Notes: a model not told the origin generated them from the sequence alone. DNA of 64,000 nt from Apodemus sylvaticus (GCF_947179515.1 NC_067477.1:117687562-117751561); one strand, 5' to 3'. Positions 45,061-56,175 are shown, counted from the first letter of the stretch. A program made the numbers and translations.

Positions 45061-45160
45061 AAGGAAAGAAGAAAGGGAGGGAGGGAGGGAGGGAGGGAGG
45101 GAAAGGCAAGAAAAAGAAAGGAATGAAGGAAGGAAGGGAAAGAAAAGAAAAGAAAGCAGA
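45061..45160 (+). repeat. polypurine (GGGA)n/(GAAA)n tract
   Basis: About 100 bases of almost pure A/G, including seven or so GGGA units, expanding from the B1 A-tail. Confidence 0.93.
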
Positions 45161-45164
45161 ATTG

Positions 45165-45250
45165 CTGCCAGCCGTGGTAGCCCCGTGCACCTAAGGTTGA
45201 AGCTGAGTGGGTTCTGGGCTAGTCTGAGACCCAGTCTCCAAGCAAATAAA
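45165..45250 (+). repeat. old B1-like fragment
   Basis: 'gccagccgtggtagccccgt' to 'ctgagacccagtctccaagc'. Confidence 0.45.
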
Positions 45251-45357
45251 CCTGAGTCAGAGAGGCCAATTTCTGTTGAAATAATGATGAACTTCCCTTT
45301 ATTTTATTCAAACACACAAAGGTAACCTGATATTAGGAAATGACTTGGTATTAGGGT

Positions 45358-45511
45358 TGGTTTTGTTTTGTTTTTTGAGACAAGGGTTTCCGCTGTGTAG
45401 CCCTGGCTGTCACTCACTCTGTAGACCAGGCTGGCCTTGAACTCAGAAACCCGCCTGCCTCTGCCTCCCAAGTGCTGGGACTAAAGGCATATGCCACCAC
45501 TGCCTGGCTGT
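45358..45511 (-). repeat. B1 SINE
   Basis: 'ttttttgagacaagggtttc', 'gtagaccaggctggccttga' and 'gccaccactgcctggctg'. A short internal deletion after 'ggctgtcactc'. Confidence 0.9.
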
Positions 45512-46877
45512 TTGCTGTTGTTGTTTTTTAATGCTTTGTTTTGTAACCCTGAAGATCAAATCCAGGGCCTCTGGATGCTGGGCAAGTGAGCTTCTAAGTT
45601 ATCTGTTTGTTCTGTCTCCTGCCCACACCCTAGAAAGAAAGTAACTCATTTTTTTCTTTCTGCTTTTTGCGGTCTCTTCAGGTTTTTGATTTTTTTTTTT
45701 TTAAAAAACTGAAACACTTTTCTGTTTGGTTCATCAGAGCACTCATTCTATTTTATGGAATGAGGGGTTCCCTGACCTAAAAATAAAAGCAATTTAAGCT
45801 CTTCAGGATGAATTTTTGTACATTTGTCTTCTGTCAGATTGATCTTTGCAAATGATTGTAGTCTCACATTCAGTACTCTGGCTTATACCCCAGCAAACAG
45901 TGGGTCTAGCCCAGTAACTGTACTTAATCACATGTGTCTTTCCCCATGGTTTGTGCCAATATCACATCCTTTTCCTGCCTCCATCTTGCTGCCTTAAGCA
46001 CGGATGGCCCATTAGGACTAAGGGCCGAGAAGAGTATTGATCCTGGGAGCTGTGTGCAGACAGCCTGTTATTTGCTTTGTTATTGTTATCATTTTGTTTT
46101 AACTTAAGCTAACGAGAATAGACAAGCTCTTTTAGGGGTGACTGTCAGTTCACATAGCCACAACAAGAATATTGTGCTGCAAATGCAGATCAGAGGTTTG
46201 GCATTTGTCTAGCACATGTGCAGACAAAAGTGGGTTGGTGGGACCCACATACTGGTGACTTAAATGGCAAATATTTATTTCACACAATTCTATAGGTGGG
46301 AAAGGCCAGGCCAAGGTAGTGGTGGATCTTTTGTCTGATGAGGGCCTGTAGCTTGACCTATAGGCAGTCAGTTAGCCTTATCTCCATAAGGTCTAGATAT
46401 CTCATCTTTTCTTAGGTTACTATTCCACCCGTGAGGGGTCTCAATTACAAAAGGCCCCACCTCCCAATACTGTCAAATTGGGGAGACAAGAGCATTCAAT
46501 CTGTAGCAAGGACAAACATTTAATAATCATAAGTTAATAGTGAATAAAAATATTATTTTCAGTTGTAGATCTGCCACTTTAATAAAAGCTGTCACAGAGG
46601 TGACATAAAATTCAACCACATCTTTAGACTGCACAGAAATATGAAGTACTCAAAATCTCAAGGACCAAACATTTATTATTTAACTTTTATACTTGTGGCA
46701 AACTGTGTTCTTCCTGTTTAGCATCTATGAATATGCATAATTGGGTATACATATGATTAAAATAATAAAGCAAATGTGAAAGAAACTTAATCTACCAATC
46801 GAAATAAAAAACCACCCAAACAATGTTCCTTTGTAGCTAAGTTCTCCTTCCTTTAGACCCATAAAAAGATCCTCCAG
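45512..46877. other. intergenic sequence, no gene seen
   Basis: About 1.4 kb with no recognised gene. Possible ID-like fragment at 45545-45620. Otherwise unassigned. Confidence 0.35.
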
Positions 46878-47045
46878 AGCCAGATAGTGGGGACATGCAT
46901 TTGTATCTAATCCCAGCCCTTGGGAGATGGAGGCAGGCAGATCTCTCTGAGTTCAAGGCTAGCCTGGTCTACAGAAAGAGTTTCTGGACAGCCGGAGCTA
47001 CACAGTAAAACCAGATCCTGAAAAAGCAAAAACAACAACAAAAAC
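46878..47045 (+). repeat. B1 SINE
   Basis: 'gccagatagtggggacatgc', 'caaggctagcctggtctaca' and a CAACAACA tail. Moderately diverged. Confidence 0.88.
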
Positions 47046-47599
47046 CGGTGCCCGAGGCTGTAGCCTGAAGCCCGTGAGCGCTCTCTTTTTTGTGGCCTGC
47101 TGTTAACTGTCATAGTGTATCCCTCTCTAAACTGTACTGTCACTTTGTTTCCAATAAAATTATCTTGATAATTTTTCTAATATATATGTTTGAGCCATTA
47201 TTTTCAGTTCTTTGGATAAGAGGTAAAGAATATGAAACACCTAACCTAGATCCCAACTATTGGTACACAATCAGTGTTAAATACCTAGCTAACATCCCTA
47301 GTCTAATTCCATGCTACCTAAGTACTGCTGTTATTTCTTATTTCTGTAACTCTTGATGATGAAGCAATCAGAGTTCCTATTTTTTCAGTACTGTCCACAG
47401 AATAGAATGTTAAGTTTTCCTCATAGTCTGTCAAGCACATGACTGATTGGTTTCTTTTGTGGTTCACCTTGAGTGGAATTCTGCCAGTAGTTTGATATAA
47501 TTTTCATCATGAAATTCAAAAAGGATATTCAGCTTCTTTCAAAAACCCATCTCAACACAAAAAGTCAATAGCAAAGTCCTACAGACTCTTAAATAATTC
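47046..47599. other. unassigned intergenic sequence
   Basis: AT-rich with no gene recognised. The 88-codon plus frame at 47090-47356 has no identifiable product. Confidence 0.4.
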
Positions 47600-47790
47600 T
47601 AGGGGCATGTAGGGTAGGAGCATGGTAGGGAATGTCCCAGCAAAGGCTGAGATCAGGAGTTTCAGACCAGCCTGGACTCTGAGTCTGCCTCAAAATAACA
47701 AAAAAAGTCCTGGGACAGTGGTTGTAGCTCAGTGGTTGAGTAATTGTCATGTATATTCAATTCCCAGAAAAGAAGATTCTATTGGTGAGA
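47600..47790 (+). repeat. old B1 fragment followed by ID-type fragment
   Basis: 'ttcagaccagcctggactct' (B1-like, to about 47705), then 'gtggttgtagctcagtggtt' (ID-like tRNA box A) at about 47710-47775. Confidence 0.5.
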
Positions 47791-48144
47791 TTACATACAC
47801 ACCAGTGACCATATTACCAGTGGCAGTAAAGAAAATGTACTTTGAACAGAGATGAATTTCTCAGATACCACCAAGAAAAGCACAAGGCTAATCTTGTATG
47901 AACTGATATATCATGGCATCCAAAACTGTGTTTACAAGTGGGATCTGTATAGGAGTATGAACATTTTCAGATCTATTCTTTTGCAAAAAAAAAGGCCATG
48001 ATATGCATTTCTATGTGTACACATGTCTAAAATATTCATCTCCTTAACTTTGCCAATTAGAAAACTGTTAACCACAGGCATTTTAAAATTAATGTGTCCT
48101 TGGCTTTCACAGAGGAGAGGTTAAAATAAAATAAAAATATCCAG
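47791..48144. other. unassigned intergenic sequence
   Basis: No gene or repeat recognised. Confidence 0.35.
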
Positions 48145-48245
48145 AAGCTGACACAGCTCAGTGGTAGAACACTGGCCCAGCACAGTAAAGGTTCTGGATT
48201 CTGTTCTTCATACACACACACAGACACACACCCGCACACACATGC
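48145..48245 (+). repeat. ID-type SINE with CA-rich tail
   Basis: 'ctgacacagctcagtggtag', 'acactggcccagcacagtaa' and 'ggttctggattctgttcttc', then a CACA-rich tail. Confidence 0.7.
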
Positions 48246-48374
48246 ATGTGCATGTGCACAAACACAAAATCTTCCCATGTGTTAAAAGCACCAAACAGTT
48301 AACTCTGTTAAGGTTTAAGTAGCCGAGGTCCAACTTGAAGTAGCTGATGCATAAGAAAGTTATTTTAAAATTTT

Positions 48375-48552
48375 AAAATATTTATTTTATAAGTGTTTTG
48401 CCTATATGCCTGGTACTGGTGGAGATCAGGAGAGGGTGTCACATCCCCTGGAACTGGCTTTATGAATGGTTGTGAGTCACCATATGGGTGTTGGGAATTG
48501 AACCTGTTAAGAGCAATAGTGCTCTTAACCACTGAGCTAATTCTCCAGTGCT
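48375..48552 (-). repeat. B3 SINE
   Basis: 'ataagtgttttgcctatatg', 'atggttgtgagtcaccatat', 'ttgggaattgaacc' and 'gtgctcttaaccactgagct' in antisense. Confidence 0.85.
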
Positions 48553-49239
48553 AAATTATTATTTTTTTAAGTAGGTATAGATTACCTTTGCATCCCAAGC
48601 TAAACTTGAACTCACATCCTCATACTTCAGCCTAAGTTTTGGGCTTACAGAAAAGCAAAAGCATTGCTCCGTATCCTGGGAGAGTGGGATGGGTGGTTTG
48701 AGCTAGATTTAGGGAACTTTGAAACAGTCAAGACTGGCTGGCTCTGTCTGAGTATGTCTTTTTCCTGAATGACAGACTTAAACTTCCGAGCCATTCCTAA
48801 GGCAGCGCCACATTTGCATCTGCATGACTCCCTTACCAGAAAAGGGCTTCTTTCTCCTTCATGCTCCACTTTAGAAATGGTTCTGTTTGATGTTTCAGAG
48901 ACCAGTCACCATAGCTATGGGTGAGGGGGCGGAATCCACCACTGACAGTCACCGTTCAGCAAACGAGCTGGGAATGACAGTCCCGGAAATGAAGGTGACT
49001 GCTCTGGACAGACAAAGTTATGTGTCCTTATCACTGACTTTGATGGAAGATGCATGCTGGCTTCTTTGAGAGATCCTAAGTGACTAATATGTCCTTAGCC
49101 AAATGCTCTGAAGGTCAGCCAACTGAAGACAATATGAGAAACAGAGGCCTAGAAGGCTGAAGATAACTAGAAGTGCCAGTCTAAGAAATTTGGCTGGATC
49201 AATACATTTTAAAAAAAAAATTAATGACTACTTATATAA
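48553..49239. other. unassigned intergenic sequence
   Basis: No gene or repeat recognised. Short frames at 48645-48869 (minus) and 48887-49069 (plus) match nothing I know. Confidence 0.35.
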
Positions 49240-49330
49240 CTATAACAGTTATATAGTTTATATAGTTTATATAGTATATATACATTTATATAGTTATATA
49301 AATTGTATATACACATATAAAATATGTAGA
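49240..49330 (+). repeat. AT-rich (TATAGTTA)-type tract
   Basis: Repeated TATAGTT/TATAGT motifs with dyad symmetry. Confidence 0.85.
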
Positions 49331-49517
49331 CACATGTATTTAGCTATTTTTTTTTTTAATTACAAAGACATGAGAGCTGGGAAAACCTATAATCCTATTA
49401 CTATGGCAAAGGCAAGAAGTTTTTAAGTACAAAGTCAATCTGTGTTACGTAGTAAGGGCCTGTCTCTTAAACAACAAAACCAATAAATACTAAGGAGCTA
49501 AATTTGTTTTTCTCTTT

Positions 49518-49592
49518 TTCAGTGCTGGAGATTGAACCCAGGTAGGGCCTTATATATACTATACACCAGGTTAGACCTCTAGTCTTTTTGTT
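49518..49592 (-). repeat. ID-type SINE
   Basis: 'cagtgctggagattgaaccc' followed by 'aggtagggcctta' in antisense. Confidence 0.55.
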
Positions 49593-49631
49593 AGTTTGAG
49601 GCAGACAGAGTCTTGCTTAGTTACACCCCCC

Positions 49632-49763
49632 CCCTTTTTTTTTAAGGCAGGGTTTCTCTGTGTAGCCCTGGTTATCCTGGAACTCACTCTGTAGAGCAGG
49701 CTGGTCTCAAACTCAGAAATCTGCCGGCCTCTGCCTCCCAAGTGCTGGGACTAAAGGCGTGCA
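49632..49763 (-). repeat. B1 SINE
   Basis: 'aaggcagggtttctctgtgt', 'gtagagcaggctggtctcaa' and 'gggactaaaggcgtgcac'. The 5' end of the SINE is truncated; a C-run and T-run precede it. Confidence 0.9.
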
Positions 49764-49855
49764 CTTTTATGTAGTTCCTCGAAAGGTCTTCGTTTTACCA
49801 AAGTTCATTATTATGTCAGCAGTTTGGAAGAGGGGGACTCAACAGACAACCTGCC

Positions 49856-49858
49856 TAT

Positions 49859-49893
<35 letters not shown>
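49856..49893 (+). repeat. (TTTA)n microsatellite
   Basis: About nine TTTA units, probably the antisense tail of a decayed retroposon. Confidence 0.95.
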
Positions 49894-49894
<1 letters not shown>

Positions 49895-50092
49895 TCTCTG
49901 TGCTTCACCATGGGCATTGGAAGTTGTGCATGTATGGGTTGTGGATAAAGAGAGAGAATAACTTTCAGAGATAGGCAAACATTAAGCCAACAGTAGAGTC
50001 TGGCACTGAGGCTTGCTTATCAAATTATGAGTAGCATTTTCTTTCCTCAGCACCATGCCCAGTGTATCCCACTGTGCTCCTGGAAAACCTTT

Positions 50093-50571
50093 CATCTGTA
50101 AGACCCTCAAAAACCGAGGGTGCCCTAGCACCCCACACCTCGGAAGACGATACCCAAATCACTTGAGAGAAACAATCTCCATGCAATAGCATGAGGATTT
50201 CTTTATTCCAGAATTCTGGGTTCCACAGCCATACACTGCGAAGGGGTAGAGGACTGAGGACCCCTTGCAACTGGAGTCAGGCGTATTTAAAGGGGAAAAA
50301 AAATCACAAGACAAGGGTTTGAGGACACAATCCATTAGGCAAGGGGTGGAGAACAAAACATGCATGGAATGGGGAAGTACAGAATGAGGAAGTAAGGAAG
50401 GTTAGAGATTATCTGGAGCAAACGTCCTTGGGGCTTTGTATAGTTAAACATTGGAACTAGAACAAGGTGGGCTATCTTTCTCAAGCTGAAAGCAGAAAAA
50501 CAAGTTACTCTGTGCTGGGCTAGTTGTTTAGAGGTCTAAAAACATTGAGTTGGAGGGGGGTCTCTCACATC
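50093..50571 (-). mobile_element. solo LTR, copy 1
   Basis: LTR 50097-50567, read on the minus strand as TGAGAGACCCC ... GGGTCTTACA, with a TATA-like TTTAAATACG (near 50291-50282) and AATAAA at 50207-50202. The 4-bp duplication CATC flanks it (50093-50096, 50568-50571). No internal viral region adjoins it. A 4-bp duplication is typical of class I (ERV1) elements, so that class is inferred. Confidence 0.8.
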
Positions 50572-51049
50572 AGCTAACATGTACCAAGATAGCGGGCCGT
50601 CTCTCCTCTGTAGCAGCTCTGCCTCACTAGTGTAGCTTACTGTGTGCAGATTCTGGGGCATGGATGGTGTTTGTCCCTCCTGGATGGGTCATCTGACATC
50701 AAGGTTAACATGCCCTGGGCTTTTGCTGATGGACCATCACAGTCCAGTACACTGGCAGGGCGTTGTTTTTCACCCCCCTCCCTTCTCTCCTTCCCTCTCC
50801 TCACCCTCTTCCCTATATTTGTTTAGAGTAGTATGCAGTCATTGTGCTTACTTCCTAGAATTTATGGAGAAACAATAGGCTTTGCTTTTTCCTCTCCCAG
50901 TCTCTGATTCTGTCTGTCTATCTGTCTCTGTCTGTCTCTCTTTGTATCTTGAATGTAGAAAAGGCCTACCTATGGTATGTAGTAGTCTATACCACGTGAG
51001 CAAGTTGAAATGGATGGCCAGTCTTCTAGTAAGGGCTGGGAGATCTTAA
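50572..51049. other. unassigned intergenic sequence
   Basis: No gene. A (CTGT)n-like patch lies at about 50909-50941. Confidence 0.4.
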
Positions 51050-51165
51050 GTAAAGCTCAGTGTGAAGACTCAAGTGTTTATCTCAGCTCTTGGGAGGCTG
51101 AGATAAGATGATTGCAGAGGGTTTTTGACAATCTGGAGCTACAATTGTGAGATCCTGTCTAAAAA
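51050..51165 (+). repeat. old B1-like SINE
   Basis: 'tatctcagctcttgggaggc', 'tgagataagatgattgcaga' and 'gtgagatcctgtctaaaaag'. Confidence 0.65.
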
Positions 51166-51182
51166 GAAATTTTTAAAAAACC

Positions 51183-51300
51183 TGGGCTGGGTGTGGTGGT
51201 ACATGCCTTTAATCCTAGCACTCTGGAGACAGAAGTAGGCAGATCTCTTTGAGTCCAAGGCCAGCCTAACCTAGAAAGAGTTCCAGGCGGACAAGCCTAC
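51183..51300 (+). repeat. B1 SINE, 3'-truncated
   Basis: 'gggctgggtgtggtggtaca', 'tttaatcctagcactctgga' and 'gtccaaggccagcctaacct'. Confidence 0.88.
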
Positions 51301-52001
51301 TAAGGGTCAGAGGCCAGCCCCAGCAGTTGACAGGCTTCCAAGAGAAGATAAGGAGTCTGCCAAGGATGAGTAAGTCAGGTACAATGTGTTTCTGACCTGG
51401 ACTTTAAAAGCATGCCCAGGGGAATCTTGGAGCTCCAACTAGCAATCAGGTAGCTTCTTTATTTATACAGATTTCACACAACAAAGACGTACTCAGGATT
51501 TTCCAAGAAGTACAGATTCTATCATTTTGTCTGCAGACATGTGTTTGATTTTTCATTACATGTCTGTGGTTACAAGTTCTGTCACAATTAGAGAGTACAA
51601 ATAGAACAGATTTCATTTTTATTATCAGCCCTATAACTCCAATTCAAAGCATCTAAAGAGTGTCCCTACCAAAGCAAACGTATTTACCCTAAGACAACCT
51701 GCTTTTAGACTGGCAGTATTTGCAGTTTTAAAGTGCTCCAGACAAATAGAAACTCTCTGAAGCAGTGTTTTTATGAGTAGCAAATACTAATACTGAGCTC
51801 CTTCTACTTACATCCTTTCATCATCAGTGCTATGAAGTAGTAAAAGTCGATCTATCTTTTCTACTGAGTTGTTTTCCTCCAGGGGTGTGCCCTGTGTGAT
51901 CCCCATCTTTAAGTTACATTTTCAGAGAGCTAGAAGCATATTGTGAAAAGACCTGGATCTCAAGGCCAGCTAGAGTTTGTCAGAACTCTCCAAGTTTACC
52001 T
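51301..52001. other. intergenic sequence between the two LTRs
   Basis: No gag, pol or env-like reading frame and no gene. The segment 51310-51640 may be another decayed repeat that I cannot assign. Confidence 0.4.
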
Positions 52002-52473
52002 ATCTTGAAAGACACCCCCACCACCACCCCCAGAGGGGAGATCCTCACTCAAATCTCGGGATATCATACCCTCAAGTACTCAAAAAACTATCATTGCTGC
52101 AATCACATGAGGTTTATTCTGGAAACCGGCGCACTGGGGTCAAACTCATATCCCACGCAGGGATAGAGGAGTTGGACCCTGAGCAACAGAAGTCAGGGGT
52201 ATTTAAAGGGGAAAAAATCACAAAGCAAGGGGTGGAGGACAAATTATGCATGGAATGGGGAAGTACAGAATGAGGAAGTCAGGCATTAGTTTGGGCCTTA
52301 AGGAAGGTTAGAGATTAGCAGGAGCAAATGTCCTTGGCACATTGTATAATTAAACATTGGAACTAGAACTGGATGGGCTATTTTTCTCAAGCTGAAAGCA
52401 GAAAAACAAGTTTCTCTGTGCTGGGCTAGTTGTTTAGGGGTCTAAAAACATTGAGTTGGGGGTCTCTCAATCT
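52002..52473 (-). mobile_element. solo LTR, copy 2 (same family as 50097-50567)
   Basis: LTR 52006-52469, minus-strand TGAGAGACCCCC ... GTGTCTTTCA, with AATAAA at 52118-52113 and the same TATA-like TTTAAATAC. Perfect 4-bp duplication ATCT at 52002-52005 and 52470-52473. The U3 side is very similar to copy 1 except for indels; the region past the poly(A) signal differs more. Confidence 0.85.
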
Positions 52474-52570
52474 TACTTTGTAGATCAGGCTGGCCTCAGA
52501 TTTGCAGAGACCTGTTTACCTCTATCTCTCAAGTGCTGGGGTTAATGGTAGCAACCTATACCTTAAATGT
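52474..52570 (-). repeat. B1 SINE fragment
   Basis: 'tttgtagatcaggctggcct' and 'ctctcaagtgctggggttaa'. Partial antisense B1 directly beside the LTR. Confidence 0.75.
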
Positions 52571-53489
52571 GAAATTTCAACAAATTCGTTCATGGACACA
52601 GAAAGCTGCAGATGGTGTGAGTCAGGTTTCCTGTTCTACAGATGCAAACCATATGAGGAAGAGGCTTGATGGAGCCCTTGATGGCTAACTAGGGTAGTGG
52701 CATAGTTTACCCCTTGGCAGTTTTTCAGAGCTGCATGGGCTCTTCACATCGCCAGTTATTCTTTACTAGAAAGCAGTAGGAAAAAGTGTGCCCTGGCATG
52801 GTGACTGTCTTTTTGAGCTCTGGAACAGCTGGTGGCTCTAGTAGAAGCAGGTGCTATGCCACCACCCAGCTTCCTTTCTCAGCAGACCCAGGATGCTCTG
52901 TGTGACTTCAGGTTCTCTAGAAAGTAGATGCCAGGCTGTCGTCAGACAAGCCAGAGATAACGAAGGGAACACAGTGATGCATGAACACAGGTGAGCCATA
53001 TCAGCTGGAGAGGAATATCTGCTCTCCTGTGTCCAACCTTGGAAGGTTTGGGCATAAAGAGCCCAGGACTGTAGACAGCCCCAAGGAAACTGAACAGGTA
53101 GAATTCTACACCAAGAAGAAAGGGCCAGGACTGTAGCATCCTTGCCCCTCAGGCACCCTGCCCAGGAGCTGCAAGAAGAGCACATGTTCTACCCTGGGTC
53201 AAGTAGTTACCGCCAAGCCTCTTGTGGACAGTGATGTGAGTTCAGAGACCCTGTAAGTTTCTATTATTGGTCATCTTTCCAACTGGTCTACCCCATACCC
53301 TATGTCTTTGTGAGTTACTGTCCCTCTCCTCCGAGATGCCTAAACTCTGGACAGATGTTTGGCCACTGTTCCTGAGTTTCCACACTAGAATATATTTCTC
53401 ACTTATCCCTTACATGCCTTCCTAGAAAAACATTTGCTTGGCTTTCCTGAATTTTCTTCTTGATACAGTCACCTTAATGGGTTAGAAAA
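52571..53489. other. unassigned intergenic sequence
   Basis: About 0.9 kb without a recognised repeat. Overlapping minus frames (115 codons, 53185-52838) have no identifiable domain. Confidence 0.4.
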
Positions 53490-53690
53490 TAGTTATTTTT
53501 ATTTATGTGTTTGTGTGTATATGTGCACATGTGTGTGCAGATGCCTGCCAAGGTCAAAAGAGGACATCTGATGCCCTGAAGGTAGAGTCACAGGCAGTTG
53601 TGAGTTGCCTGACGTGGGTACTAGGAACTGAACTTGATTCTTCTAGAAGAGCAGGCAAGTGCTTTTAACTGCTGATCTCTCTCTCAAACC
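53490..53690 (-). repeat. B3 SINE
   Basis: 'gatgcctgccaaggtcaaaa', 'ggcagttgtgagttgcctga', 'gtgggtactaggaactgaac' and 'ctttt-aactgctgatctc' in antisense. Confidence 0.85.
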
Positions 53691-53893
53691 CAGCTTAGTG
53701 TTTTGTTGTTGTTGTTGTTGCTGTTGTTTGGGTTTTTTTTCCCCCTGAGACAGGGTTTCCCTGTGTAGCCCTAGCTGTCCTGGAACTCACTCTGTAGACC
53801 AAGCTGCAGAACTCAGCAATCCACCTGCCTCTGCCTCCCAAGTGCTAGGATTAAAGGCGTGCGCCGCCACCACTGACCGGCAGCTTAGTGTTT
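53691..53893 (-). repeat. B1 SINE with target-site duplication
   Basis: Antisense B1 with a (GTT)n and T-rich tail side: 'gagacagggtttccctgtgt' to 'cgccgccaccactgaccggc'. The duplication CAGCTTAGTGTTT lies at 53691-53703 and 53881-53893. Confidence 0.93.
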
Positions 53894-54108
53894 GTTTTTT
53901 TTTTTGTTTTTTTTTTAAGAGCTATTTATTTATTTTATGCATGAGTACACTGTCACTCTTCTTCAGACACACCAGAAGATGGCATCACATCTCATTACAG
54001 ATGGTTGTGAGCCACCATGTGGTTGCTGGGATTTGAACTCAGGACCTCTGGAAGAGCAGTCGGTGCTCTTAACCTCTGAGCCACCTCTCCAGCCCCAGCT
54101 TAGTGTTT
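53881..54108 (-). repeat. B2 SINE with target-site duplication
   Basis: Antisense B2 (about 53918-54095): 'gatggttgtgagccaccatg' and 'gctcttaacctctgagccac', then 'ctctccagcccc'. It is flanked by CAGCTTAGTGTTT at 53881-53893 and 54096-54108, the same motif that flanks the neighbouring B1. Confidence 0.93.
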
Positions 54109-54825
54109 TAATATTAATGTTTATTTCTAAGTTTATTGGCGAGATATGCTGAGATGGATTTCAGGTGACTAAAACCTTTACATAGCTCAGGCCACTCACA
54201 TCAGGGGAAGCTGGAATATAGTGGTGATCTCCTAGCAACCTGTAGTAGAAGAAATTTTTTACATTTATAGACTTTAGAGAGGAAGACTCGCTGAGCTCCA
54301 GGGAAGGAGTCTTTGAATTTAGGAGTCTAGTAATGGTATGAATAAATTACTAGAATAGAATATATAGGATGTAAGGAAACTAATCCCCTTGTCCCATCCT
54401 ACCTTGGGATTGCTACAGGTTAAAAGCTAAGCAATTTAGGGAAGTCACTAAATAGGAGATAAGGTGTGGCTGATCTCCTGTACAGAGAGATGCTTTGTTC
54501 TAACATAGAATCCCAAATGTTGGGGTTTTATATAATATAGTATTTCCCTCACCACTGAACCAATTTAATGTATTCATGCAACTTGCCTTTCCAGATGTTC
54601 AAAGTTGTGTGTTTTAGAAATGATGGTTTGTATCATGTATATCATCCATATATCCATTAATCTATCTGTCTTTGCATTAACTGTCTTTATCTGGGTCTCT
54701 TTGTTTCTGTTTCTTTAAGCCTGCTGGCATCTTAATGTCTCACCCTCCTATTTAGTGTGTGGATCCAAACTCTTACATCAGAGGACTTTTTCCTACACAT
54801 ATTATTCTCATAAATATATCACAAG
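54109..54825. other. unassigned intergenic sequence
   Basis: AT-rich with no gene or repeat recognised. Confidence 0.4.
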
Positions 54826-54945
54826 GGTTTTTTTTTTTTTGAGATAAGGTTTCAATGTAGTCCAGATCAGTCTTGAACTCTGATCCTCCTTCTGTCATCT
54901 CCCAAGTGCTGGAATTATAAGCAGGTTTTACCACACCTGGCTTAT
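54826..54945 (-). repeat. B1 SINE, diverged
   Basis: A T-run, then 'gagataaggtttcaatgtag', 'cagatcagtcttgaactctg' and 'caagtgctggaattataagc'. Confidence 0.8.
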
Positions 54946-55069
54946 ACTAGAAGAATTTTAAAAACGTAATGATGGCTTTAAAGATGTGAATTATCTACTC
55001 TCTGTAGGTGACAGTATATATTTTGGAAGGCAGTAGCTAAAATTAACATTTCTTCCTCTCTCCATCTTT

Positions 55070-55190
55070 TTTCTTTTTGGAGACAGGACTGGCCTAAGAA
55101 ATGACTATGTCACTGAGGCTGACCCTGAACTCCCTTTGCCTCTCTCTGCCTCTCCAGTGCTAGGGGTATGGGCTTGTGCGCCACACGTGG
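55070..55190 (-). repeat. old B1-like SINE
   Basis: 'ctttttggagacaggactgg' and 'tgaggctgaccctgaactcc' in antisense. Confidence 0.55.
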
Positions 55191-55211
55191 TTACTACTAC
55201 CTAATAAAATA

Positions 55212-55325
55212 GAACAGTCTGGGCCTCGTAATCTCAGACCTATAATCTCAGCTACATGGAAGGCTGAGGATTCAAAGGCCTGCTTGCGCCACTTTGCAAG
55301 ACCCCGATTCAAAACAAAAACTTAC
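55212..55325 (+). repeat. old PB1-like SINE
   Basis: 'cctataatctcagctacatg', 'gaaggctgaggattcaaagg' and 'gcaagaccccgattcaaaac' fit a proto-B1-type monomer. Confidence 0.6.
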
Positions 55326-55329
55326 AAAG

Positions 55330-55418
55330 GGCTGGAGGTGAGCCTCAGTAGTAGTGTTTGCCCAGCATGCATGAGGCCCTGGGTTCAGTTCAATCCCAAG
55401 AACATTAAATAAATAAAG
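55330..55418 (+). repeat. ID-type SINE
   Basis: 'gggctggaggtgagcctcag', 'atgaggccctgggttcagtt' and an AAATAAATAAA tail. Confidence 0.75.
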
Positions 55419-55589
55419 GGCCCAAACTTTAGCCTAGTCCCTTTTCTCCTAGTGAACAACACCAGAATAGATTGTGCATATAATTAGTTGTTTCCAAAGT
55501 ATTCCAACAAAGCTAAAAAATTATAACACTATAAGTCAAACTATGGTACGGCCATTCTGTGTAGCTTTTGATAGAAATGAAATATTTAA

Positions 55590-55730
55590 GCCAAGCATGG
55601 TGGTGCATGACAGTAATCCCAGGATTTTGCAGGTGAAAGGAAGAGAATCAAGAAGTCATAATTGTCCTCTGTTATATAAGAGAATGTGAGGCCCTCCTGG
55701 ACAGCATGAGACACTGCCTTGGAAAAACAG
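55590..55730 (+). repeat. old B1-like SINE
   Basis: 'gccaagcatggtggtgcatg' and 'acagtaatcccaggattttg' form the head. 'aggccctcctggacagcatg' comes after a non-B1 stretch. Confidence 0.6.
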
Positions 55731-55796
55731 AAATGGGAGGTAGAGAGAAAGGGCAAGGGGAATAGGAGAATATTGCTATAGAAAAATATCTCAAGA

Positions 55797-55950
55797 TGGG
55801 TGGTGGTGGTACACGCCTTTAATCCCAGCACTTGGGAGGCAGAAGCAGGCAGATTTCTGAATTCAAGGCCAGTCTGGTCTACAGAGTGAGTTCCTGGACA
55901 GCCAGGGTTACACAGAGAAACCCTGTCTTGAAAAAAAACAAACAAAAAAA
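55797..55950 (+). repeat. B1 SINE
   Basis: 'gggtggtggtggtacacgcc', 'tctgaattcaaggccagtct' and 'gttacacagagaaaccctgt' with an A-rich tail. Confidence 0.93.
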
Positions 55951-56020
55951 ACCCAAACAAAGAAAATTATATTTGGCATAATTCCATATTTCCTGTTTAA
56001 AAACTATAATGTGAAAAAAG

Positions 56021-56175
56021 CTGGGTGGTGGTGGCGCACGCCTTTAATCCTAGCACTTGGAAGGCAGAGGCGGGCAGATCTCTGAGTCTGAGCCCAGCAT
56101 GGTCTACAGAGGGAGTTCCAGGACAGCCAGGGCTACACAGAGAAACCCTGTCTAGAAGAAAAACAAAACAAAACA
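56021..56175 (+). repeat. B1 SINE
   Basis: 'gctgggtggtggtggcgcac' to 'acacagagaaaccctgtcta', with an (AAAAC)n tail. Confidence 0.93.

Noticed and set aside
50097..52469. A possible provirus with two LTRs and an internal region
   Set aside because: Each LTR has its own 4-bp target duplication, and the sequence between them contains B1 copies and no retroviral gene.
14126..55960. Many frames sharing the motif [19 protein letters not shown]
   Set aside because: This peptide is the antisense translation of B1 SINEs, repeated at every antisense-open copy. It is not a protein family.
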